DNA from: Collinsella sp.
Lineage (GTDB): Bacteria; Actinomycetota; Coriobacteriia; Coriobacteriales; Coriobacteriaceae
Assembly: GCA_019425045.1 (NCBI GenBank)
Contig: JAHYYI010000001.1
Span: 150,643-214,642, forward strand
Reading direction: 5' to 3'
DNA: 64,000 bases
In this document: positions 27,645 through 35,313 of the stretch, in pieces
Position numbering within the stretch: position 1 is the first letter of the stretch
Layout: every line of letters begins with the position of its first letter
The notes under the pieces: model-generated
Told to the model about the DNA's origin: nothing
Database searches by the model: none
What the model saw: only the letters and a program-made list of their open reading frames with translations
Position numbers and translations under genes: made by a program

Positions 27645-29775
27645 CGTTATTTACCTGCGATAACAATAAAATTAGCTCCGCCTTATTCTTGATCTTCAAC
27701 TGGCGGTAAGATGCAGACCGCAGCGCTTGCACCGTAGATGCAGCGTAACCGACATCCTCCGCAATGGCCTTTGTCGTTGCCCCCTCTGCCGTCATCAGCA
27801 AAATTTGCGACTGAACATCAGAAAGGGAGCGCGACGTAAGCAGGGCCAGCTGGCGCACGCGGGCCGTTTCGGTGGACCCGTTCGCCCGGTACTCCAAGAC
27901 GGCCTTCTCGTCCTCAACCGAGCGGGCGAGCGCGATGTGCGTAACGAACATGGGCACAGACCAGCAAACAATCACCGTTGCCACGACGACATTGACAGCC
28001 GAACTTTGCCCCAACAACGACGCGAGGAACAACGGCTCGAAAACCGTCAGATCCTGCACCATATTGAGCAAGACAGCCCAAACAGGAGCCGTCGCCCCGA
28101 AGCAAAGCATCCATATCCCAAGCATTTTGCGCTGCGGACAGCTTCGCATCACTATATATGTGAGCAGCACCCCCGTCAGCACCGCAAGTCCATGGATTCG
28201 CCCCCTAGCGACCGCATAGATTAAGGCAACCATGCCCATTGACACCAACGGCACGATAGCCCGAGCATGGGCATGCACCTTAAACGGACGCAGCCCAACA
28301 GCGAGCGAAGCCGTAGACGCCACGCCGCAAAACAGGACCGGCACAGCCATCAACGGAACGCGTATGCACATCAATGCCGCGATATAGATAAAAGACCATT
28401 CCACAGCAGATAGCACCGCCCATACGTACGGGCTTCCGAGCCAAATCGCTTCACCCGCTCTATCCAGCGCAGCGCCACGATTCGCTTTTCCACCCGCGTA
28501 GCGTAGCGACAGAAGCAGTCCGAGACCCAATGCGTAGCTTAAGAGGGAAAAGGCGACAGCCCGCGAAACACCGGACCCCCAATCGCTATCCGCCATTACC
28601 AAGGGCCCCGCCGCAAGGAGGATAAAGAATAATGTGAGCAGGTATCGAAACAGCCGGCGCGTTCGAGCTGATGCCACTATATCGTCAGCATGCCGCTGCG
28701 GTAGCTCATGCCCTACAGTATCGCCCTCACCCGCAAACAGCGCCACGAGCTCGCGTGAGCCCGCAACCGACGCCTTCCCGTATGCTCGGTGAAGCGTTGT
28801 TCTCACCGTCGATGGCTTCGTATCCGTCTCCTTGGCAATTTCCGCCGGCGTTTTCCCTTTGAGCAGCAGTCGAACAAACTGCTCTTCTCTAGGCGACAGG
28901 GCAGGGGAAAACACCCCCGCATCGAATGTGTCGGACGCACAGGCGATATCCGAATTGTTGTCCCGTTTCCCCCTTAGCAACATGCATACGAAGGCAGCAG
29001 CGATAACGGACCCCATCGCCAGCAATGCAATGACCACGGCATCGCTTGCGAAGTATGCCGCCTCAACAGCCGGAATAAGACCAATAGGAACTGCTACGAG
29101 CACAGAACAGGCAAACACGTCGCGCCGCCCATGGCCAAAGGCACGAGGGCGGCAAAACGGCGGGGCCACAGTCAATGCGAGATAGACCAACGGAATTAAA
29201 AGCGCAAGGCCAATTGACGCGGCCGTTACAGGGGGCATCCCCCATGGCTCGGGAACGACTCTCCATGAAACTCGACAGCAAAACAGCAGGCAAGACATGA
29301 CGGCTATTGTTTCTGTAAAAATCGCGTCCTGCGGGTGACGAGTTTCCCTTTCGTCAGTCCGTGTCGACCTCTGCGTCAAAGGAGAGTCCGCCGTGCCCCA
29401 AATAACATATGAGAGAAGCAGCGACCCAACAAAGCACGAGACACACGAAACGCCATGTAACAACCAAATCGGTGCAAACACGATTGGAATAGAGTCTCCG
29501 CGAGCATAGAAAGCCAGGTCGGCCCATTCGGGAACCGTTGCAATAACACCAAGGAAAACACCGATGGCACCGAGATGCCTCGGCCTTCTCATTCCCCCCT
29601 TGCATAGCGCAGCACCATGAACAAACGCCGCGAGGCATGCGCCCAGGATAACGAGCCAGGTCATTGCACCTGACGCTAGGCCGATTGAAGATGAAAACCG
29701 GTGATAAGGGGTGACCGCCATTACGACAAGCGCAATGGCGCAGGCAAATGTAGCAGAACGGCGGGAAAAGAGCAT
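27640..29775 (-). CDS. membrane-bound LuxR-family regulator with two helix-turn-helix domains
   Basis: The 711-residue protein consists of two similar halves. Each has a block of membrane segments followed by a LuxR-type helix-turn-helix. The first half has about 7 segments (residues 1-280) and an HTH at about 292-345 (SPREEQFVRLLLKGKTPAEI, then TKPSTVRTTLHRAYGK). The second has about 8 segments (370-630) and an HTH at about 648-711 (SDVQSQILLMTAEGATTKAI, then YAASTVQALRSASYRQL). Single-half proteins of this type are common in Coriobacteriia; a fused pair is unusual. I start at 29775, where TATGGAGG is the ribosome site. It probably controls the exported-protein and ABC genes just downstream. 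Confidence 0.85.
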   Translation of the reverse strand: MLFSRRSATFACAIALVVMAVTPYHRFSSSIGLASGAMTWLVILGACLAAFVHGAALCKGGMRRPRHLGAIGVFLGVIATVPEWADLAFYARGDSIPIVFAPIWLLHGVSCVSCFVGSLLLSYVIWGTADSPLTQRSTRTDERETRHPQDAIFTETIAVMSCLLFCCRVSWRVVPEPWGMPPVTAASIGLALLIPLVYLALTVAPPFCRPRAFGHGRRDVFACSVLVAVPIGLIPAVEAAYFASDAVVIALLAMGSVIAAAFVCMLLRGKRDNNSDIACASDTFDAGVFSPALSPREEQFVRLLLKGKTPAEIAKETDTKPSTVRTTLHRAYGKASVAGSRELVALFAGEGDTVGHELPQRHADDIVASARTRRLFRYLLTLFFILLAAGPLVMADSDWGSGVSRAVAFSLLSYALGLGLLLSLRYAGGKANRGAALDRAGEAIWLGSPYVWAVLSAVEWSFIYIAALMCIRVPLMAVPVLFCGVASTASLAVGLRPFKVHAHARAIVPLVSMGMVALIYAVARGRIHGLAVLTGVLLTYIVMRSCPQRKMLGIWMLCFGATAPVWAVLLNMVQDLTVFEPLFLASLLGQSSAVNVVVATVIVCWSVPMFVTHIALARSVEDEKAVLEYRANGSTETARVRQLALLTSRSLSDVQSQILLMTAEGATTKAIAEDVGYAASTVQALRSASYRQLKIKNKAELILLLSQVNNV

Positions 29776-29917
29776 ACGGCCTCCATAGCGTGTCATTATA
29801 TCGCTCGAGCCGCTCGTTTATCTCTGTTCTCACACCAGCCAGCATCAATGATTCAGGCGAACTCCAATCCGCGCCAGATCACGGTCCGGCTTTTGTTCGC
29901 AGTCCCCACATCAAAGC

Positions 29918-30100
29918 GGGATGCGGTTTCCTTTTGGACGCCGGTTCGGAAAGCGCATCCCGTTCCAGGGCAATATTCTGGGATGCAGTTTCCGCAGCCC
30001 ACCCCATTTGGAAAGCGCATCCCATAATTTGGCTGAAAACTGAGATGCGCTTTCCAAACGAGCTGAAACGGGCCGAATCGATCGGGCCACCTCGCATCCC
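29918..30100. repeat. alternating GGAAAnnGCATCCC array (array A)
   Basis: The 439-bp gap between the LuxR gene and the kinase at 30215 holds no gene. It carries 14-bp sites that alternate in direction: GGGATGCGGTTTCC at 29918, GGAAAGCGCATCCC at 29948, GGGATGCAGTTTCC at 29980, GGAAAGCGCATCCC at 30010, GAGATGCGCTTTCC at 30042, and a partial at 30094. Spacing is 30-32 bp throughout, so neighbouring sites form dyads. The same family recurs at 40725-40923. Confidence 0.8.
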
Positions 30101-30214
30101 GCTATCCTCGCCATCTGCCCGAGCGTGCTACACTAGCAGCATCTATGCCACCGCGAACGGCTCGGCTCCGCGCCCGCCACTCGCAAACGAACTTTAAACG
30201 CACGAGGGTTGGCC

Positions 30215-32068
30215 ATGCCGCTTTTCTCGCAACATACCGCCCGGTTCTCGCCGGACGTTCCTTTGGAGGGCACCAGCTCTCGCGAGCTGCTTAAGCGGTA
30301 CCAGCCGCTCGAGACACTTGCGACCGGCGGTTTTGGCTCCATCGAGATTTGCCGCGACACGCACCTGCGCCGCCGCGTCGCCATTAAGCGCATCCCCCTT
30401 ATCAACGGCGCCGGCATGCCCGCCAGCGACATCATGGATGTCCTGCGCGAGGCGCACACTGCCGCCATGCTTCAACATCCCAATATCGTGCAGGTCATCG
30501 ACTTTACGCATGACACCGCCTATGCCTACCTGGTCATGGAGTATGTCGACGGTATGTCGCTGGCCGAGTTTTTGCATCGCGTGGACGGCCACTCGCTCAC
30601 CTTTGACGAGGCCGCGGCCATTGCCGATGCCCTGGGCCAGGCGCTCACCTTCGCCCATAGCAATGGCGTACTCCACCTGGACATTAAGCCCGCCAACGTG
30701 CTCATCGACCACTCGGGCAATGTAAAGCTCACCGACTTTGGCATGGCGCGACTGTCGTCCGCCGGTGGCTTTGGCGGCTCGCGCGGCGGCACCATCGGCT
30801 ACATGCCGCCCGAGCAGCTCGATATCGAGACCGGCACGGTCGACGAACGCGCCGATGTCTTTGCCCTTGCCTGCGTTATCTATGAGGGCTTGTGCGGCAG
30901 CGCTCCCTTTATGGCGGCCACGCCCGCCGACTCGCTCGACCGCATCATCGGCGGCGCCACCTATCCCAGCGAGCTGATACCACACTTTTCCCCGGGAGCC
31001 GAGAGCGCGCTCATGAGCGCGCTCTCCCCCATGCCGCAGGACCGCCCCAACAGCATCGAGGCATTTTGCGACCAACTCCTTGCCGGTCTGGGCAGCGTGC
31101 GCGAGGGCCGTCGCAGTCTGGAGCAAATGGTTGGCGAGCTTTCGGATGACGAGCAGGAGCTCGACGATATCGAGCCGTCGTACTACGAGGACGACACCAT
31201 CGAAGTCGACCCCGCACTCGGCTGGGCAGGCACGCGCTGGAGCCATGCGCGCGACTACGCCATGCACGCTATCTCGGCGCTAACGTGCGGCGCCTTTAGC
31301 TTTTTGCTGATGCAGACGGCCGGCGTCGCGGCGCTTCCCGGCCTGGTCATTGCGGCTATCGCGATCGGAGCGGCGGCCGGCCTGGCCCCCCAGATTGGCT
31401 CGGCCATCTCGGCTGTGGGCTTTTTGGTGCTCATGGCAAACGCCACCATGCAGGCGCAGGGCATCCTGTCGATGTTGCCCGTCGCGGTGATCTTTGCCGC
31501 TGCCATGTCCGGTTGGTGGATCGCCTGGGGTCGCACCGAGGCTGCCGCGAGCGCCGCACTCACCTGCGCGCTTGCGCTTGGCTGTCTGACCGGCAATACC
31601 TTCCTGGCAGCTGGGGTCGCCGCCGGCGTCGCGTCATTTTGGCTCGGCCCGGCAAGCGCCGCCGCGGCAACGGGCATGGGCGTGCTTTTTGCCCGTCTGG
31701 CGACGGTCGCGCTTTCAGCCGGAGGCGTGCTGGGGCTCGGTAACGTTGCCGCAGCGCTGGAAGACCCGCTCCTTTGGGCTGCCTTTGTGCTAGTCGCGAC
31801 AACTGCCGCAGCGTCATCTGCGCTGCTCAATGCCCATGCCAAGCGTGCCGACCAGGGCTCAAACCTTGCCGCAATCGCCGCCATCGCCGTCACCGGCATC
31901 GGCTGCGCAGCGGCATCCTGTCTTGCACACCATATGGAAATTGCCAGCCTTGCAGCCGCGGTCGCCGCCAAGGCGGCAGTTGCGGGAACCCTATCCTCTA
32001 TAATCGTTGGGATATGCCTATATTTGCTCGGATACCAAAGAACCTATACGGAGAGTGATCTTTCGTGA
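30215..32068 (+). CDS. serine/threonine protein kinase with multi-pass membrane domain
   Basis: The 617-residue protein has a kinase domain (about residues 28-285) with the ATGGFGSIE loop, lysine in VAIKRI, catalytic loop HLDIKPANVL and LTDFGMA. The arginine of HRD is leucine, so it is a non-RD kinase, probably not activated through its activation loop. After an acidic linker, residues 350-610 form about 10 hydrophobic segments. I start at ATG 30215 (GAGGG site upstream) and not at the TTG two codons before. It is the first gene of the operon; the FHA gene overlaps its stop by GTGA. Confidence 0.86.
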   Translation: MPLFSQHTARFSPDVPLEGTSSRELLKRYQPLETLATGGFGSIEICRDTHLRRRVAIKRIPLINGAGMPASDIMDVLREAHTAAMLQHPNIVQVIDFTHDTAYAYLVMEYVDGMSLAEFLHRVDGHSLTFDEAAAIADALGQALTFAHSNGVLHLDIKPANVLIDHSGNVKLTDFGMARLSSAGGFGGSRGGTIGYMPPEQLDIETGTVDERADVFALACVIYEGLCGSAPFMAATPADSLDRIIGGATYPSELIPHFSPGAESALMSALSPMPQDRPNSIEAFCDQLLAGLGSVREGRRSLEQMVGELSDDEQELDDIEPSYYEDDTIEVDPALGWAGTRWSHARDYAMHAISALTCGAFSFLLMQTAGVAALPGLVIAAIAIGAAAGLAPQIGSAISAVGFLVLMANATMQAQGILSMLPVAVIFAAAMSGWWIAWGRTEAAASAALTCALALGCLTGNTFLAAGVAAGVASFWLGPASAAAATGMGVLFARLATVALSAGGVLGLGNVAAALEDPLLWAAFVLVATTAAASSALLNAHAKRADQGSNLAAIAAIAVTGIGCAAASCLAHHMEIASLAAAVAAKAAVAGTLSSIIVGICLYLLGYQRTYTESDLS

Positions 32069-33078
32069 ACTTCCTGAACATCTTCGAGGACCACGTGGCC
32101 GGCATCTTCGGTGCCACCCGTGCCCCGTTCTCCTTTAAGAAGCTTGCCAAGCAGGCCGCTCGCGACATGGAGGATCAGACTCTGGTGATCAATGGCGTCA
32201 ACACGGCGCCGGCACTCTATACCATCCTGATCGCCGCCGACGACGATCCCATGCTCGCCCCGTTCTACCCCGAGCTTTCGCGCGAGGTCCGCGAGTTTGT
32301 GAAAGCGCAGGCCGAAAAGCGCCGCTATGTCTTTGTCGGCGAGCCCCTCGTGCGCTTTATGATCGATCCGCAGCTGCGCGCCGGCAAGTTCTCGGTCTTT
32401 GCCGAGAACGTCGATGCCCCCACGCTCGGCCGCCTGTACGAAGAAGAGCGCGCCTATCAAAACGGCCTGGGCCAGAACAACTCAGCGGCAAGCCGTGCCG
32501 CCAGCGCCCCGCGCGCCGGCCAGCAGCAGTTTGCTGCCCCGCAGCAGCAGCGCCCCGCCACCATGCCCCAGCAGCAGCCGACGCCTCGCGCCGCCGCTCC
32601 CGACCCGCTTGCCATGGCAGACCCCTTCGCGCCCAGCGTCCCCGACCCCGCCGCCGCACCCATCCCGGTGCCGCAGACCGTCTCGCGCGACGCGCTTGCC
32701 GGCATGGGCGGAGCCGCCGCGACCGGTGCCGCCGTGGGCCTAGGCGCCGCAGCCGGCATCGCCTCCAACATGGCAAGCACTCGCGCCCCGCAGCGCCCGC
32801 TCGCCCAGCTCGTCGACGTCGTGAGCGGCGAGAGCCATAGCATCACCTCCGCACAGGTGACCATCGGTCGCGAGCGTTCGGTTTCGGACATCGCCCTGCG
32901 CGACCCCAACGTGTCGCGCCGCCACGCCCAGCTCACCTTTACGGGCTCGGATTGGTCGATCGAGGACCTCAATTCCACCAACGGCACGCTCGTCAACAAC
33001 CGCCGCATTACGCGCTGCCCGCTGCGCAACGGCGATCTACTGACGTTTGGCCTGAGCACCTTTGAATTTAGGGGATAG
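32065..33078 (+). CDS. FhaA-like protein (DUF3662 plus FHA)
   Basis: The 337-residue protein has an N-terminal DUF3662 domain (about 1-125, MNFLNIFEDHVAGIFG), a Gln/Pro/Ala-rich linker and a C-terminal FHA domain (about 245-337) with VSRRHAQLTF and IEDLNSTNGTLVNNR. In actinobacteria FhaA binds phosphorylated partners of the cell-wall machinery. It starts with GTG at 32065, inside the stop of the kinase gene, so the two are coupled. Array, kinase and FHA order match the pstP-rodA-pbpA-pknB locus of actinobacteria. Confidence 0.92.
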   Translation: MNFLNIFEDHVAGIFGATRAPFSFKKLAKQAARDMEDQTLVINGVNTAPALYTILIAADDDPMLAPFYPELSREVREFVKAQAEKRRYVFVGEPLVRFMIDPQLRAGKFSVFAENVDAPTLGRLYEEERAYQNGLGQNNSAASRAASAPRAGQQQFAAPQQQRPATMPQQQPTPRAAAPDPLAMADPFAPSVPDPAAAPIPVPQTVSRDALAGMGGAAATGAAVGLGAAAGIASNMASTRAPQRPLAQLVDVVSGESHSITSAQVTIGRERSVSDIALRDPNVSRRHAQLTFTGSDWSIEDLNSTNGTLVNNRRITRCPLRNGDLLTFGLSTFEFRG

Positions 33079-33084
33079 TCGCTT

Positions 33085-33501
33085 ATGAACATCGATATCG
33101 TCCTTTTTGCAGGCCGCATCGTCCTGGTCGCCCTGCTCTATATCTTCCTGTTCGCCGTCATGAAGACCGGCGTGGGACTTGTTCGCGGACAGCGCCGCGA
33201 CTCGGCTATCTGGACGATCGATGTGGACAAGGGCCCGCGCGGCATCCGTGGCATCCACGTAGACATGCTCGGCCCCGTCATCGTCGGTCGCTCGCCATCT
33301 TCGGACATCTGCATCAACGAACCGTTCGTCTCGGCCTCGCATGCGCGCTTTTCGCTGCAGGGCCCGGCGCTCATCATCGAGGACCTCAACTCGCTTAACG
33401 GCACACTCGTCAACGGCCGCCAGCTCGTGGAGCCCGCGACGCTGCGTGAGGGCGACGAAGTCCAGATTGGCGACGTGGTCATGAAGGTGAACCGTCGATG
33501 A
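33085..33501 (+). CDS. FhaB-like membrane-anchored FHA protein
   Basis: This 138-residue protein has one N-terminal membrane segment (about residues 7-27) and an FHA domain (about 60-138) with GRSPSSDICI, SASHARFSL and IEDLNSLNGTLVNGR. It is the FhaB/FipA type, which links kinase signalling to division. It lies 6 bp after fhaA, and its stop overlaps the phosphatase start by 4 bp. Confidence 0.92.
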   Translation: MNIDIVLFAGRIVLVALLYIFLFAVMKTGVGLVRGQRRDSAIWTIDVDKGPRGIRGIHVDMLGPVIVGRSPSSDICINEPFVSASHARFSLQGPALIIEDLNSLNGTLVNGRQLVEPATLREGDEVQIGDVVMKVNRR

Positions 33502-35297
33502 TCGACGAGGAGAACAAGTCCGCGACTATGACCGAGGCACCGGCTGCCGCCACAGCTGCGCCGGCCCACGCCGCTCCGGCGGGCTCCGCACCCGTGGAAC
33601 CCGAGGACACCGTGTTCTCCCTGCCTCTTTCGCATGTAACGCATGATATTTCGGATCTCGCCGATAACGAGGACGAAGAGGATGCCGTAGCGGCGCCCAT
33701 CGGCGCACATGCCGCGGAACAGCCCACAGCGCCCGAAGCAACCTCGGCGCCAGCTCACTTTGCAGAGCCTGTCGCCGCGGCAATCAACGAGAGCGCTGCG
33801 GTGTTTGCGGCACCCGAGCCCGCCGCGCCGGCGTTTCCCATAGCCCCGGCATCCGAGGTTGCGCCCGCGTCTACGCCGGCGCCCGAGCCTATAGACGTCA
33901 GCCCGCAAGACGACGAGTCGACCGCCCGCGTGTCCGAGGAGCCCGACTCCCCGGACACCGGCGATTCCGAATCAAACGCCGAGACCGACACCGTCTCTCC
34001 CGGTGACACAGCCGAAATCGACGTTGCCGCCGTTGAGGCCAAGCTCAAAGACCCCGGCTCGACCATGAGCTTTGAGCCCCTGACCGAGGAGCGCATCGAG
34101 ACCGACTCGACCTATGATGCCGGCACCACCACGCAACTCATGTGGGGCGCCCGCTCCGACGTTGGCTGCGTACGCCCGCACAATGAGGATTCCTACCTGG
34201 TGCAGTCGCCGCTCTTTTGCGTATGCGACGGCATGGGTGGTCACGCTGCCGGCGAGGTGGCCTCTTCCATCGCCGTTGAGACTATTGCCAAGACGGCCCC
34301 GCAGTCCGCCGACGCCGCACGCCTGGCGGCAGCCGTCGAGGCCGCTAACGCCGCCGTAATCGAGGCCGCCTTGAATGGCCTAGGCAAGCCCGGCATGGGC
34401 TGCACAGCCACTTGCGCCTATATCGAAAACGATACGCTCGCCATCGCCCACGTGGGCGACTCGCGCGCCTACCTGCTCCACGAGGGCACGCTCATCCGCG
34501 TGACCCGCGACCACTCCTATGTGGAAGAACTCGTGGACGCCGGCGAGATTACGGCAGATGAGGCTCGCGTCCACCCCAACCGTTCGGTCATCACCCGTGC
34601 GCTGGGCTCGGACCCCGCCATGTATGCCGACCACTTCACTCTGCATATCGAGGAAGGCGACCGCCTGATCCTGTGCTCCGACGGCCTTTCGAGCATGATT
34701 CCCGATAGCGATATCGAGAACATCGCCACGCAGTCCTCAACCGCGCAAATCTGCGTCGACAACCTAGTGGACGCGGCGCTTGCCGCCGGCGGCCACGACA
34801 ACGTGACCGTAGTAGTCGTTGACCTGGTTGACGATGGCGTTATGCGCGAGGCGCAACGCGTGCGTCGCCGCAACGTCACCATCGGCGTCGTCTTAGGTCT
34901 CGTCTTGGTGCTGGCGGCTGCCATCTGGGCCTACACGGGTGTCACCGGCTCGTACTACCTGGGTACCTACCAGGGCAATGTCGCCGTCTGGCGCGGCCTG
35001 CCCGGCAAGCCGCTCGGACTCAAGCTCCACTGGCTCGAAAGCGAAACCAGTATCAAGCTGTCCGACCTGCCCGAAGACACGCAAAACCGCCTCAAGGCGG
35101 GCATTCCGCAAACAAGTGTCGACGATGCGCAGGACACGATATCCAAGTACCGCCACCAGATCGACGAGGAGCAGACCCGCCAGGTGATCGACGCGCAAAC
35201 GATTCGCGACAACACCGACCAGGGATCGACCTCCGAATCAGATTCCGAGAAAACCGCCGAACAGTCCGCCGAGGCCGAAGCCTCCGAAAAGAACTAG
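33498..35297 (+). CDS. pstP: PP2C-type protein phosphatase, membrane-anchored
   Basis: The enzyme removes phosphate from Ser/Thr residues and opposes the cluster's kinases. Of 599 residues, the first 210 are a disordered Ala/Glu/Pro-rich stretch, which is not usual for PstP. The PP2C domain spans about 215-450 with RPHNEDSYLV, CDGMGGHAAGEVAS, VGDSRAYLL and GGHDNVTVVVVD, giving all metal-binding aspartates. A membrane segment at about 458-478 leads to a small outer domain and a Glu/Ser-rich tail. The ATG overlaps the fhaB stop. Confidence 0.93.
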   Translation: MIDEENKSATMTEAPAAATAAPAHAAPAGSAPVEPEDTVFSLPLSHVTHDISDLADNEDEEDAVAAPIGAHAAEQPTAPEATSAPAHFAEPVAAAINESAAVFAAPEPAAPAFPIAPASEVAPASTPAPEPIDVSPQDDESTARVSEEPDSPDTGDSESNAETDTVSPGDTAEIDVAAVEAKLKDPGSTMSFEPLTEERIETDSTYDAGTTTQLMWGARSDVGCVRPHNEDSYLVQSPLFCVCDGMGGHAAGEVASSIAVETIAKTAPQSADAARLAAAVEAANAAVIEAALNGLGKPGMGCTATCAYIENDTLAIAHVGDSRAYLLHEGTLIRVTRDHSYVEELVDAGEITADEARVHPNRSVITRALGSDPAMYADHFTLHIEEGDRLILCSDGLSSMIPDSDIENIATQSSTAQICVDNLVDAALAAGGHDNVTVVVVDLVDDGVMREAQRVRRRNVTIGVVLGLVLVLAAAIWAYTGVTGSYYLGTYQGNVAVWRGLPGKPLGLKLHWLESETSIKLSDLPEDTQNRLKAGIPQTSVDDAQDTISKYRHQIDEEQTRQVIDAQTIRDNTDQGSTSESDSEKTAEQSAEAEASEKN

Positions 35298-35313
35298 AAA
35301 GGGAGTGCCGCTT

